Source: Rhodocyclaceae bacterium (GTDB lineage Bacteria; Pseudomonadota; Gammaproteobacteria; Burkholderiales; Rhodocyclaceae). Taken from it: DNA of 64,000 nt. The notes beneath the pieces were generated by a model. It saw only the letters and a program-made list of their open reading frames with translations, did no database searches and was not told where the DNA came from. This document shows positions 1 through 8,464 of this stretch, in pieces; within the stretch, counting starts at the first letter, position 1, and every line of letters starts with the position of its first letter. Both the position numbers and the translations under genes were made by a program. The DNA lies in NCBI GenBank assembly GCA_016704145.1, contig JADJAS010000006.1:49955-113954 (forward strand), written 5' to 3'.

Positions 1-226
1 GGCAGCGGTCCAGATGCAGGCGGGTCCGCTCGGTGGCCTCGGCGCCTTCCAGCATCTGCTTGATCAGGTAGATGCGGCCGCGCGGCCCGTCCAGCTCATC
101 ACCGAACAACTGGTAGGTGGGACAGGTGGCCGTACAAAACCCGCAGTGCACGCATTTGCGCAGGATGGCCTCGGCCTCGTTGCCGGCCGGCGTGTGGCGG
201 ATGAAATCGGCGAGATGGGTTTCCAT
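1..226 (-). CDS. glcF: Glycolate oxidase iron-sulfur subunit GlcF (N-terminal part, cut by window edge)
   Basis: Only the first 75 codons lie in the window; the gene continues past the left edge. The peptide starts METHLADFIRHTP and carries C25-x2-C28-x2-C31-x3-C35-P (CVHCGFCTATCP), the first [4Fe-4S] motif of GlcF, followed by DELDGPRGRIYL, a very typical GlcF segment. GlcF passes electrons from the flavin subunits GlcD/GlcE during oxidation of glycolate to glyoxylate. It starts 21 bases after the aminotransferase stop, on the same strand, so it is probably co-transcribed with that gene. Unlike the usual glcDEF order it lies about 4 kb from glcDE. Identification is by sequence recognition. 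Confidence 0.9.
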   Translation of the reverse strand, partial: METHLADFIRHTPAGNEAEAILRKCVHCGFCTATCPTYQLFGDELDGPRGRIYLIKQMLEGAEATERTRLHLDRC

Positions 227-247
227 GTCCTGCGCTCTCCGGCGGCG

Positions 248-1399
248 TCAGATCCGGCGAAGGCGCTCGCCTGCCGCCGCCAGTGTCTCGTCGTTCTTGG
301 CAAAGCAGAAGCGCACGACGCGGTCGTCGCGGCGGTCGGTGCTGAACACCGAGACCGGAATCGCCGCCACACCCTGCTCGGTGGTCAGCCAGCGGCAAAA
401 CTCGGTATCGGCCATGTCGTTGATGGCGTCGTACCGGACAAGCTGGAAATAGGTGCCGGCACTTGGCAGCGGCCGGAAGCGCGAGCCGGCCAGTTGTGCG
501 CGAAAGAAGTCGCGCTTGTGCTGGTAGAAGGCGGACAGGTCGTCGGCAAAGTCCGGCCGCGCGTTCATGAAATCGGCAATCGCCAGCTGCGAAGGATGAT
601 GCACGGTGAACACGACGAACTGGTGCGCCTTGCGGAACTCGGCCATTAAGGCGCGCGGCGCCACGCAATAGGCGATCTTCCAGCCCGTGCAGTGGTAGGT
701 CTTGCCGAAGCTCGAAATGACGAAACTGCGCTCGCGCAGCTCGGCATGCCGGATGACGCTCTCATGGCGACCGCCGTCGAACACCATGTGCTCGTACACC
801 TCGTCCGCGACGACGACGATATCGCTACCGCGCACCAGCGCCGCGAGTTCCGCCATGTCCTGCGCCGACCAGACGGTGGCGGTCGGATTGTGCGGCGTGT
901 TGATGACGATCATGCGCGTCTTCGGGCCGATCAGCCCACGCACCTCGGCCCAGTCCGGGCGATAGTCCGGATGGCGCAGATGCGCCTCGATGACGCGGCC
1001 GCCGGCGAGCACCACGGAGGGCCCGTAGGAGTCGTACACCGGCGCGAAGACGATCACCTCGTCGCCAGGATGCACGCAGGCAGCGATGGCCGTGAAGATC
1101 GCCTGCGTGGCGCCCGCCGTCACCGTCACTTCGTGCTCGACATCGTAACGCGCGCCGTATAAACGCTCGACCTTGGCGGCGATCGCCTCGCGCAGTGCCG
1201 GCGTACCAGCCATTGGCGCGTACTGGTTGGCGCCCGCGGCCATGTGATGCGCAACGCGCTCGGTCAGCAGCGTCGGCGGCGCGAAATCCGGGAACCCCTG
1301 CGACAGGTTGATGGCGCCATGCTCGGCCGCCAGCCGCGACATGACGGTGAAAATGGTGGTACCGACATCCGGCAGGCGCGAAGGCAAATTCGGACTCAT
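248..1399 (-). CDS. PLP-dependent aminotransferase, methionine/kynurenine aminotransferase type
   Basis: 383 residues, the usual length for fold-type I class-I/II aminotransferases. Visible motifs are the substrate-side GFPDF near residue 35, the NTPHNPTA loop (N171), DEVYEHMVF (D199, Y202) and SSFGKTYHCTGWK, with the PLP Schiff-base lysine at K233. The FGKTYHCTGWK signature is typical of the YbdL/MtnE-like methionine aminotransferase and glutamine transaminase K group, so it probably transfers amino groups from methionine, glutamine or aromatic amino acids to 2-oxo acids in the cytoplasm. It begins 3 bases after the amidotransferase gene and is likely in the same operon. Substrate specificity is inferred. 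Confidence 0.85.
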   Translation of the reverse strand: MSPNLPSRLPDVGTTIFTVMSRLAAEHGAINLSQGFPDFAPPTLLTERVAHHMAAGANQYAPMAGTPALREAIAAKVERLYGARYDVEHEVTVTAGATQAIFTAIAACVHPGDEVIVFAPVYDSYGPSVVLAGGRVIEAHLRHPDYRPDWAEVRGLIGPKTRMIVINTPHNPTATVWSAQDMAELAALVRGSDIVVVADEVYEHMVFDGGRHESVIRHAELRERSFVISSFGKTYHCTGWKIAYCVAPRALMAEFRKAHQFVVFTVHHPSQLAIADFMNARPDFADDLSAFYQHKRDFFRAQLAGSRFRPLPSAGTYFQLVRYDAINDMADTEFCRWLTTEQGVAAIPVSVFSTDRRDDRVVRFCFAKNDETLAAAGERLRRI

Positions 1400-1402
1400 G
1401 GC

Positions 1403-3190
1403 TCAGTTTCCATCGACGTGGCGTTGCAGCCAGAATTCGAGCAGCGCCAGGTGCCAGACCTTGGCGCCCTGCAGGCGCGTGGTGTGGTCCATGGGTGCGG
1501 CGAGCAGCAGGTCGATCATCTCGCGCCGGAACAGTCGGCGCTGGCGACACGCCGCGCTGTCGAGCACGCCGCGCATGAAGTCGAGGAACACCCCCTGCGG
1601 ATACTTGAAGGCCGGCACCGGGAAATAACCTTTCGGCCGGTCGATCACGCTGTCGGGAATCAGGCCGCGCGCGATGGCCTTGAGCGGCCACTTGCCGCCC
1701 TCCTTCAATTTGAGTTCGGGCGGCATGCTCATCGCCAGTTCGACCATCTCGTGGTCGAGGAAAGGCACGCGCGCCTCCAGGCCCCAGGCCATGGTCATGT
1801 TATCCACGCGCTTGACCGGGTCGTCGACGATCAGCGTCGTCGCGTCGAAACGCAGCACCTGGTCGAGGAAGGTATCCGCATCCGGCTCGGTCAGCCGCGC
1901 GGCGACGAGCTCGCCGGTCACGTCGTCGACGGCATAAGGATCGGTGACGGTGGCCAGATACTCGGCGTGGTCGCGGTCGAAGTAGTGGCGACTGAACTTC
2001 TCCAGCGGCGTGCCGGATTCCGCGTCCATCTTCGGATACCAGAAGTAGCCGCCGAACACTTCGTCGGCGCCCTGCCCGCTCATCACCACCTTCACCGACT
2101 GCGAGACGCGCTGCGCCAGCAGGTAGAAAGCCGCGACATCCTGGCTGACCATGGGTTCGGCCATCTGGTCGACCACCTCGGGCAGCGCGGCCAGCACCTC
2201 GGCATCCGGGATCAGATACTTGCGGTGCCGCGTGCGGAAGTGATTCGCCACGGCGTCGGAGTAGATGAACTCGTTGCCCGAATCGGCGCCTTCGAGGTCG
2301 AGATCGCCGAAACCGATGGAGAACGTCTGCACCTCGCGATGGCCGAGCTGGTCGAGCAGGCCGACCAGCAGGCTGGAATCGAGGCCGCCGGAGAGCAGCA
2401 CGCCGACCGGCACGTCAGCGGCGGCCATCTGCCGCTCGACCGCCGCAAGCAGCGATGCGCGCACACGCACGATCCAGGCCTGTTCACCGAGCGGCATGGC
2501 GGGACGCTGCGCCTTGAGGTGCCAGTAGGGGCGGGTCTCGCTCTTGCCGTTCGCGTCCATGGTCATGAGATGGCCGGGCGCCAGCTTGCGCACCCCCTTC
2601 AGGATCGTGCGCGGCGCCGGCACCACGGCGTGCAATGTGAGATGGTGATGCAGCGCCAACGGGTCCAGCGTGGTATCGACGCCGCCCGCCGCCAGCAGCG
2701 CCGGCAACGTCGAGGCGAAGCGGAAGCGGCCCCCATCCTGTGAGTAGTACAACGGTTTGATGCCGGCGCGGTCACGGCCGAGGAACAGCGAGCGTTCGGC
2801 CTCGCTCCAGACCGCGAAGGCGAACATGCCGTTGAAGCGATCGACGCAATCCTCGCCCCAGGCGTGATAGCCCTTGAGGATGACTTCCGAGTCGCCCTCG
2901 GAGAAGAAGCGGTAGCCGAGCGCCGCCAGCTCGCGGCGCAGCTCGCGGTAGTTGTAGAGCGTGCCGTTGAAAACCAGCGTCAGGCCGAGCGCCTTGTCCA
3001 CCATCGGCTGGTGCGAATGCGCTGAAAGGTCGATGATCGACAGCCGCCGATGGCCGAGAATCACGGGACCGTCGGCGTACACGCCTTCATGGTCCGGCCC
3101 GCGCCGCGCCAGGCGCGCCATCATGCGCGATAGACCCGCGAAGTCCGGCTCGCCGCCGTCGAATCTCAATTCACCGCAAATGCCGCACAT
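1403..3190 (-). CDS. Glutamine-dependent amidotransferase of the asparagine synthase family, probably N-acetylglutaminylglutamine amidotransferase
   Basis: 595 residues. The class-II glutaminase domain starts with the catalytic Cys2 (MCGICGE) and includes RRGPDHEG, GHRRLSIIDLS and VFNGTLYNYRELR. The synthetase domain has the PP-loop LLSGGLDSSLL (SGGLDSS at 267-273), MSGQGADEVFGGY and GLEARVPFLDHE. The segment ASTLPALLAAGGVDT followed by HAVVPAPRTILKGVRKL reads more like the amidotransferase of N-acetylglutaminylglutamine amide osmolyte synthesis than like ordinary AsnB. The usual partner of that enzyme, an N-acetylglutaminylglutamine synthetase, is not in this window, so plain asparagine synthase remains possible. 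It is followed after 3 bases by the aminotransferase gene. Confidence 0.8.
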   Translation of the reverse strand: MCGICGELRFDGGEPDFAGLSRMMARLARRGPDHEGVYADGPVILGHRRLSIIDLSAHSHQPMVDKALGLTLVFNGTLYNYRELRRELAALGYRFFSEGDSEVILKGYHAWGEDCVDRFNGMFAFAVWSEAERSLFLGRDRAGIKPLYYSQDGGRFRFASTLPALLAAGGVDTTLDPLALHHHLTLHAVVPAPRTILKGVRKLAPGHLMTMDANGKSETRPYWHLKAQRPAMPLGEQAWIVRVRASLLAAVERQMAAADVPVGVLLSGGLDSSLLVGLLDQLGHREVQTFSIGFGDLDLEGADSGNEFIYSDAVANHFRTRHRKYLIPDAEVLAALPEVVDQMAEPMVSQDVAAFYLLAQRVSQSVKVVMSGQGADEVFGGYFWYPKMDAESGTPLEKFSRHYFDRDHAEYLATVTDPYAVDDVTGELVAARLTEPDADTFLDQVLRFDATTLIVDDPVKRVDNMTMAWGLEARVPFLDHEMVELAMSMPPELKLKEGGKWPLKAIARGLIPDSVIDRPKGYFPVPAFKYPQGVFLDFMRGVLDSAACRQRRLFRREMIDLLLAAPMDHTTRLQGAKVWHLALLEFWLQRHVDGN

Positions 3191-3203
3191 CTCAGTTCAT
3201 CCG

Positions 3204-3227
3204 AAAGTCAGTCATGGCGGTACGCCG
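3204..3227 (+). repeat. Dispersed 24-bp motif, copy 1
   Basis: Reads AAAGTCAG-TCAT-GGCG-GTAC-GCCG. Intergenic, just upstream of the amidotransferase start and ahead of the NTF2-like gene. Confidence 0.75.
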
Positions 3228-3379
3228 TGCGCATCTCCAGCTTCGCGCCGTGGACACGCCGCACATCCCGGTCTAAGCTGCCGGTCGCGGCAGGACTCGC
3301 ATAGGGGCGAGGCGAGGCAGTTCGCACCGGAAGGCACAATGGTATCCCAGCCGCGAGACCGAATCAGCACGGGAGGCTC

Positions 3380-3805
3380 ATGGACATCGAGCAATTCATG
3401 CGCGGCTACCAGGCCGCGTGGGAAAACCGCGACGGCGCGATGTTCGTTGCCCTGTTCACCGCCGACGGCGAATACCACAACACGCCATTCGCGGTGCAAC
3501 GCGGACCGGCGCAGCTTGCCGAGTACTGGCGCCGCGTCAAGCTCCAGGAAGACGTGCGCGTCGATTACGACGTGCTGTCCTCGTCCGCGACCGGCGGCAT
3601 CGCCCATTGGCGCACCACCTACCAGGTCGCCTCCGAGGAACTTTTCCAGATCTGGGCCAGGTCGACCGGCACGGGGCTACCGGCCCGCCAGCCCGGCGAT
3701 CCGCTGCCACGCATGATCCTCGACGGCATGCTCCAGGCCGAGTTCGACGGCGGCCTGTGCCGCCGCTGCGACATCTGGTGGCACAGCATGCCCGAAGCAG
3801 GCTGA
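3380..3805 (+). CDS. NTF2/SnoaL-like protein
   Basis: 141 residues beginning MDIEQFMRGYQAAWENRDG, the helix that opens SnoaL-like cone-shaped folds, followed by MFVALFTADGEYHNTPF and AHWRTTYQV. This fold serves as isomerase, dehydratase or plain ligand-binding domain in small soluble proteins. A GGAGGCTC stretch lies directly ahead of the ATG. It is the only plus-strand gene between minus-strand neighbours, so it is a separate transcript converging on the FKBP gene. No catalytic signature lets me name a substrate. Confidence 0.7.
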   Translation: MDIEQFMRGYQAAWENRDGAMFVALFTADGEYHNTPFAVQRGPAQLAEYWRRVKLQEDVRVDYDVLSSSATGGIAHWRTTYQVASEELFQIWARSTGTGLPARQPGDPLPRMILDGMLQAEFDGGLCRRCDIWWHSMPEAG

Positions 3806-3820
3806 CGAATTCGTCCCCGA

Positions 3821-4165
3821 CTACCTGATCGCCAGCAACTCCACCTCGAATACCAGCGTCGCGTTGGGCGGAATCACGCCGCCGGCGCCGCGCGCGCCGT
3901 AGCCGAGCTGCGGCGGAATGGTCAGCTTGCGCGAGCCGCCGACCTTCATGCCCTGCACGCCCTCATCCCAGCCGGCAATGACATGCCGCGCGGCAAGCGG
4001 GAATTCGAAGGGCTCGTTGCGGTCCTTGCTCGAATCGAACTTGCGGCCGTCGGTCAGCCAGCCGGTGTAATGCACGGACACGGTCTGGCCGGCGCGCGCC
4101 TCGTCGCCGCTGCCGACGCTCAGGTCTTCGATGATCAGGCCGCTGTCGGTGGTGAGGGTGGACAT
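3821..4165 (-). CDS. FKBP-type peptidyl-prolyl cis-trans isomerase
   Basis: 114 residues, a single minimal FKBP domain with no signal peptide, so cytoplasmic. The domain is complete: VSVHYTGWLTDGRKFDSS, FEFPLAARHVIAGWDEGV, QGMKVGGSRKLTIPPQLGYG and VIPPNATLVFEVELL contain the aromatic pocket residues expected of the family. The frame is open further upstream, but ATG 4165 starts exactly where FKBP homology begins (MSTLTTDSGL) and sits behind a GGAAG ribosome-binding site. It follows glcE by 19 bases and probably belongs to the same transcript. Confidence 0.92.
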   Translation of the reverse strand: MSTLTTDSGLIIEDLSVGSGDEARAGQTVSVHYTGWLTDGRKFDSSKDRNEPFEFPLAARHVIAGWDEGVQGMKVGGSRKLTIPPQLGYGARGAGGVIPPNATLVFEVELLAIR

Positions 4166-4184
4166 GGAACTTCCTTTCGTGGGG

Positions 4185-5234
4185 TCAGAAATCGGGATAC
4201 AGGCGACCGGGGTTGAAGACGCCGCGTGGGTCGAATGCGGCCTTGAGCCGCTTGTGTATTGCCATGAGCGGTGCGGGCAGCGGCTGGAAAACGCCGGCGG
4301 TTTTATCGCCGCCGCGAAACAGCACCGCGTGGCCGCCGGCCACGCTCGCGGCTTTCCGCGCGACGGAGACATCGCCACGCCACCAGCGCTGGCTGCCGCC
4401 CCATTCGATGATCTGCTCGCCGGGCAAGTCGAGCGGCGGCGCGATCGAGGGCACCGACAAGCGCGGCAGTGCATCGTCACTCGCGAAGAAATCGCATCGA
4501 TGCTGGCGCAGCGCCTCCCAGAATGCGGCGCCTTGGTCGATGAACTCGCCGCCGAGCTTTGCGCGCGCCGCCGCGACGGCCGCGCGCGCGCCGGCGAGAC
4601 GCACGGTTAATACGTCATCCTGCCAGCAGGTCGCGGCGATGGGCAGCGGCTTGTCAGCCCAGGCGTTCATCGCCTCGATGGCCTTGCCCTGCGGCATCTC
4701 GAAGCGCAAAGTCGCTTCCGCCACCGGGCGCGGCAGTACCTTCAGCGAGACTTCGAGGATCAGGCCGAGCGTGCCGAGGCTGCCTGCCATCAGGCGCGCG
4801 ACGTCGAAACCGGCGACGTTCTTCATCACCTGGCCACCGAAAGTCAGCCGTCGCGACTCGCCATCCATGACTTCAACGCCGAGCACGAAATCGCGCAGCG
4901 AACCGACGGCGCCGCGGCGCGGCCCCGAGAGGCCGGCGGCGACGACGCCGCCCAACGTTGCCGGCTCACCGAAAGATGGCGGCTCGAAGGGCAGGCATTG
5001 CTCCCGCACCGCCAGCGCGGCCTCGACCTCCGCGAGCGGTGTGCCGCAACGCGCGGTAATCACCAGTTCGGTCGGCTCGTAGGCAACGATGCCGGCATGC
5101 GCACGCGTGTCGAGGAGGTCGCCGACCAAGGCATTACCGTAGAAATCCTTGCTGCCGCCGCCGCGAATGCATAGCGGCTTGGCGGGGCTCGCGGCGCGGA
5201 TACGTTCGGCGAATGAGTCCGTGATGTCGGCCAT
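4185..5234 (-). CDS. glcE: Glycolate oxidase subunit GlcE (FAD-binding)
   Basis: 349 residues, the same length as characterised GlcE. It has a PCMH-type FAD-binding domain: CIRGGGSKDFYG near the N-terminus, ELVITARCGTPLAEVEAAL, PPSFGEPATLGGVVAAGLSGPRRG (FAD pyrophosphate loop) and DFVLGVEVMDG. The C-terminus ends DPRGVFNPGRLYPDF, typical of the family. ATG 5234 overlaps the glcD stop by one base (TGATG), so translation is coupled. The frame extends far upstream through glcD, but that extension has no similarity to any family. The gene carries copy 2 of the dispersed motif on the antisense strand. Confidence 0.93.
   Translation of the reverse strand: MADITDSFAERIRAASPAKPLCIRGGGSKDFYGNALVGDLLDTRAHAGIVAYEPTELVITARCGTPLAEVEAALAVREQCLPFEPPSFGEPATLGGVVAAGLSGPRRGAVGSLRDFVLGVEVMDGESRRLTFGGQVMKNVAGFDVARLMAGSLGTLGLILEVSLKVLPRPVAEATLRFEMPQGKAIEAMNAWADKPLPIAATCWQDDVLTVRLAGARAAVAAARAKLGGEFIDQGAAFWEALRQHRCDFFASDDALPRLSVPSIAPPLDLPGEQIIEWGGSQRWWRGDVSVARKAASVAGGHAVLFRGGDKTAGVFQPLPAPLMAIHKRLKAAFDPRGVFNPGRLYPDF
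4840..4863 (+). repeat. Dispersed 24-bp motif, copy 2 (inside glcE, antisense)
   Basis: Reads AAAGTCAG-CCGT-CGCG-ACTC-GCCA. On the glcE coding strand it spells part of ESRRLTFGG, so it lies antisense to the gene. Confidence 0.7.
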
Positions 5235-6736
5235 CAGAAGCGCTCGATGTCGGGGAACTTGAGCTCGCCGGCATGCACGTGCATGCGGCCCAGTTCGGCG
5301 CAGCGATGCAGCGTCGGCACCGCCTTGCCGGGATTGAGCAGCCCGGCCGGGTCGAAAGCGGCCTTGACGCGATGGAAGGCCGAGAGCTCCGCGCTGTCGA
5401 ACTGCGCGCACATGCCGGGCAGCTTTTCGAAGCCGACGCCGTGCTCGCCGGTCACCGTGCCACCGAACTTCACCGAGAGTTCGAGAATCTCCGCGCCGAA
5501 CCTTTCCGTGCGCTCGAGTTCGCCGGGCACGTTGGCATCGTAGAGGATCAGCGGATGCAGGTTGCCGTCGCCAGCGTGGAAGACGTTGATGCAGCGCAGG
5601 CCGTATTTCCGCTCCATCCCGGCGATGGCGCGCAGCATGTCGCCGAGGCGCTTCCTCGGGATGGTGCCGTCCATGCAGTAGTAGTCGGCCGAAATGCGCC
5701 CGGCGGCGGGAAACGCCGCCTTGCGGCCGGCCCAGAACCTGAGCCGCTCCGCCTCGTCCGTCGACACGCGGATGCCGGTGGCGCCGCAGCCTTCCAGCAC
5801 CGCCCGCATGCGGGTGATTTCCTCCTCGACTTCCTCCGGCGTGCCGTCGGACTCGCAAAGCAGTATTGCTTCGGCGTTCAAATCGTAGCCCGCCTTGACG
5901 AAGGGCTCGACCGCCGCCGTGGCCGGCTGGTCCATCATCTCCAGCCCGGCCGGAATGATGCCCGAGCCGATGATCGCGGCCACCGCGTCGCCGGCCTTTT
6001 GCACGTCGTCGAAGGAGGCCATGATGACGCGCGCGACTTCCGGCTTCGGCACCAGCTTCACCGTCACCTCCGTGACCACGGCCAGCAGGCCTTCCGAGCC
6101 GATCATCAGCGCCAGCAGGTCGTAGCCGGGTGCGTCCAGTGCGTGCGATCCCAATTCGATGGCCTCGCCTTCGATGGTCACGCCGCGCACGCGCAGCACG
6201 TTGTGCACCGTCAGGCCATATTTCAGGCAATGCACGCCGCCGGCGTTCTCGGCGACATTGCCACCGATGCTGCACGCGATCTGCGAGCTGGGGTCGGGCG
6301 CGTAATAGAGGCCATGAGGCGCCGCGGCCTCGGAGATGGCCAGGTTGCGTACCCCTGGCTCGACCACGGCGACGCGCGCCACGGGATCGAGATGCAGGAT
6401 GCGCTTCATCTTGGCGAGGCTCAGGACGATACCGTGCTCGTGCGGCAGCACGCCGGCCGACAGGCCGGTGCCCGAGCCGCGCGCAACGACGGGCACGCCG
6501 AGCCGGTGGCAAGTCTTCAGCACCGCCGCCACCTGCGCCTCGTTCTCGGCCAGCACCACCGCCAGCGGCAGGCGACGATAGGCGGAGAGGCCGTCGCACT
6601 CGTAGGGCTTGAGGTCCTCGGGGTCGGCGAGCAGGTTCGCCGCCGGCACCTGGCGGACGAGTTCGGCGATCAGCGCGACTCGATCGACGTCGCTGAAATC
6701 CTGGTCGCGCTCGGCAACGTGGTGGCGGGAAGGCAT
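5234..6736 (-). CDS. glcD: Glycolate oxidase subunit GlcD (FAD-linked)
   Basis: 500 residues, matching GlcD. It has an FAD-binding PCMH domain (VVARGSGTGLSAGVLP, VEPGVRNLAISEAA, PDPSSQIACSIGGNVAENAGG) and a C-terminal FAD-linked oxidase domain with INVFHAGDGNLHPLILYD and GTVTGEHGVGFEK, the conserved glycolate/lactate oxidase signatures. With GlcE and GlcF it oxidises glycolate to glyoxylate at the membrane. It is first of the glcDE pair; only nine bases separate it from the upstream Sfum_1244-like gene, suggesting a longer transcript. Confidence 0.95.
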   Translation of the reverse strand: MPSRHHVAERDQDFSDVDRVALIAELVRQVPAANLLADPEDLKPYECDGLSAYRRLPLAVVLAENEAQVAAVLKTCHRLGVPVVARGSGTGLSAGVLPHEHGIVLSLAKMKRILHLDPVARVAVVEPGVRNLAISEAAAPHGLYYAPDPSSQIACSIGGNVAENAGGVHCLKYGLTVHNVLRVRGVTIEGEAIELGSHALDAPGYDLLALMIGSEGLLAVVTEVTVKLVPKPEVARVIMASFDDVQKAGDAVAAIIGSGIIPAGLEMMDQPATAAVEPFVKAGYDLNAEAILLCESDGTPEEVEEEITRMRAVLEGCGATGIRVSTDEAERLRFWAGRKAAFPAAGRISADYYCMDGTIPRKRLGDMLRAIAGMERKYGLRCINVFHAGDGNLHPLILYDANVPGELERTERFGAEILELSVKFGGTVTGEHGVGFEKLPGMCAQFDSAELSAFHRVKAAFDPAGLLNPGKAVPTLHRCAELGRMHVHAGELKFPDIERF

Positions 6737-6745
6737 GCTGCGATT

Positions 6746-7771
6746 CTACAAGGCGATCGCAGCGACATCGCCGGCCAGGGCGGCAATGCCCGCTTCGTCG
6801 AGCCCGAGCAGCCGGCGCGCGGCCTGCTCCCAGTGCGACGCGCCCGCTGCGACGGCGGCGCGCAGCGGCGCGTCGCCATCACTGACTTTGGCGTAGGCTG
6901 CCGCCAGCCGCGGAAAGAGGTCGCGCCGCAGGCCATCGAAGTTGGCGAACCAGAAATGCAGCGAGGCATCATTGCCGGCGGCCAGCAGCGCCGGCAGCGT
7001 GGACAGGCAATCGGCCAGGTTGTCGCGCACGGCGCGGGCGACGAGTTCGGCGCGCTTCGTGGTGAAACCGGCGATCATCTGCTCCCAGGCTGGCCCCAGC
7101 AGGCATCCCGCCGCGTGCTCGCCGCGCTCGTGCAGGATCAATGTCTCGACTTCGCGGTCGGTCATGCGCGCCAGCGCCGCGGCCGGATCATCCGCGTAAC
7201 CGTGGGCGGCCAGCGCCCGCGCCATGGCGCCGGGCTGCTGCTTCACGCCCCAAGCCTCGGCCTTCTCCCACAGCCACTGGCGCAGCGCCTCGCGGCGCAC
7301 GATCACCGTGCCACCCTGCAAGGCGGCGGGAATGGCCGTCAGGTCGCGCGCGTATTCGCAGTCGCAGACCAGCACCGTCAGTCCGTCGTGACTTTCCAGG
7401 CGCCCCAGGCGGCCAAGGAAGAAGTGCGGCTTGCGGAAGCGGCCAATGCCGGCGCCATAAACCAGCCCGGCCGGCAGCAGCACCGCATTGACGGCGGCGG
7501 CGGCGAAGGGGTCGTGCCAGGCGTCGGCCAGCGGCAGCGGCCGAAAGTCGTCCTCGGCCAGCGTTTCCCAGAGCGCCTCGCGCTCGGCGATCCAGCGGCC
7601 GACATCCTGGCGCGGCGGCGGCACGCCGGGCGGTAGGTCGTGCTCCCAGCGGTAAAACTCGCGCATCTCCAGCAAGTAGGCGCACAGCGTCATCTCGCGG
7701 GCGTGGCGCGCGTCGGCGATGTGGCAGTTGTGCTGCACCGCTTCGAGCAGCGGCGCCAGGCCGGCGATCAT
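6746..7771 (-). CDS. Conserved protein of unknown function, Sfum_1244-like
   Basis: 341 residues, soluble, no signal peptide. The N-terminus VQHNCHIADARHAREMTLCAYLLEMREFYRWEH resembles the family I know as Sfum_1244, conserved in Rhodocyclales-type genomes without an assigned role. Cysteines are few and no cofactor loop is evident. It overlaps the upstream 145-codon gene by four bases (ATGA), so the two are translationally coupled and probably act together. It contains copy 3 of the dispersed motif in the sense direction, encoding AKVSDGDAPLR. I cannot propose a function. Confidence 0.75.
   Translation of the reverse strand: MIAGLAPLLEAVQHNCHIADARHAREMTLCAYLLEMREFYRWEHDLPPGVPPPRQDVGRWIAEREALWETLAEDDFRPLPLADAWHDPFAAAAVNAVLLPAGLVYGAGIGRFRKPHFFLGRLGRLESHDGLTVLVCDCEYARDLTAIPAALQGGTVIVRREALRQWLWEKAEAWGVKQQPGAMARALAAHGYADDPAAALARMTDREVETLILHERGEHAAGCLLGPAWEQMIAGFTTKRAELVARAVRDNLADCLSTLPALLAAGNDASLHFWFANFDGLRRDLFPRLAAAYAKVSDGDAPLRAAVAAGASHWEQAARRLLGLDEAGIAALAGDVAAIAL
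6866..6889 (-). repeat. Dispersed 24-bp motif, copy 3 (inside the Sfum_1244-like gene)
   Basis: On the minus strand: AAAGTCAG-TGAT-GGCG-ACGC-GCCG; frame GCC AAA GTC AGT. Confidence 0.75.
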
Positions 7772-8205
7772 GGCCGGCGTTTCCGCGGCTGAAAGGCGGC
7801 GACGCCCTTGACGATCGCCGAAAACGGCAGCGCGGCCAGATCGCCGTGCCGTGCTCGCGCCAGCAGCACCAGCCGATGCACGTCGGGCGCCGGCGCCTCG
7901 GCATCGAGCACGTCACGCAAGCCAGCGAGACCGCCGCACTGGATTTTCATCACCATGGCGTGCGGCAGGATGCGCCGGGTGTTGGCGAGGCGCAACGCGA
8001 AGGCTGACTTTTCGCGCAGCAGGCCGGCCAGTTGGCCGCATTCGGCGCGCGCCACCGGCGACGTGCAGGCAATGCTCTCGCGTTCGGCCAGCGCGTGGTG
8101 ACTGGCCAGCTGGCAGACGGCGCAGCGCGCCAGCAATGCCCGCTCGAAGACGCAGGGCAGCCGATTGACGCCGCCGCGGGCGGAACGATACGCCGCTTCG
8201 TCCAT
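7768..8205 (-). CDS. Small cysteine-containing protein of unknown function
   Basis: 145 residues. The N-terminal half holds five cysteines: LPCVFERALLARCAVC, then ESIACTSPVARAECGQL. Together with nearby histidines they could bind zinc or an iron-sulfur cluster, but this is inference. The second half is alpha-helical and arginine-rich. It is coupled by a 4-base overlap to the downstream Sfum_1244-like gene and starts 3 bases after the stop of the 77-codon gene, so the three form one tight unit. No family recognised. Confidence 0.65.
   Translation of the reverse strand: MDEAAYRSARGGVNRLPCVFERALLARCAVCQLASHHALAERESIACTSPVARAECGQLAGLLREKSAFALRLANTRRILPHAMVMKIQCGGLAGLRDVLDAEAPAPDVHRLVLLARARHGDLAALPFSAIVKGVAAFQPRKRRP
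7988..8011 (-). repeat. Dispersed 24-bp motif, copy 4
   Basis: On the minus strand: AAAGTCAG-CCTT-CGCG-TTGC-GCCT, inside the cysteine-containing protein gene; frame AAG TCA GCC (EKSAFALRLA), different from copy 3. Confidence 0.65.
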
Positions 8206-8208
8206 CGA

Positions 8209-8442
8209 CTACCAGTCATCGCCGGTCAACGGCTCGCCTTCGCGCACCTGGTTGAGCAAGTCCTCGGCCTGCAGCTCGTTCTCGGCGAAGATCACTTTCA
8301 CCAGCGTGCCGGCCGGCAGATCGGAGGCCTGGCGCAGGCGCTTGGCCTCGGCCGAGGCATGCTTGAAGAAGCCGAACTCGGTGATCTTCTCCAACTGCTT
8401 GACCGGTCCGACCTGGGTGACGCGATACAGGTAATAAGGCAT
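8209..8442 (-). CDS. Small conserved protein of unknown function
   Basis: 77 residues, MPYYLYRVTQVGPVKQLEK onward, acidic C-terminus. ATG 8442 is chosen because the peptide begins there with a compact beta-strand start and a GAGAGGAA ribosome-binding site lies just upstream; an extended frame to 8526 adds a low-complexity leader. The repeated beta-alpha pattern (YYLYRV, TLVKVIFAENELQAEDLL) suggests a small mixed fold. It sits between the S24-like gene (22-base gap) and the cysteine-containing protein (3-base gap). Function unknown. Confidence 0.7.
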   Translation of the reverse strand: MPYYLYRVTQVGPVKQLEKITEFGFFKHASAEAKRLRQASDLPAGTLVKVIFAENELQAEDLLNQVREGEPLTGDDW

Positions 8443-8464
8443 TGCGTGTTCCTCTCCATGGTCT

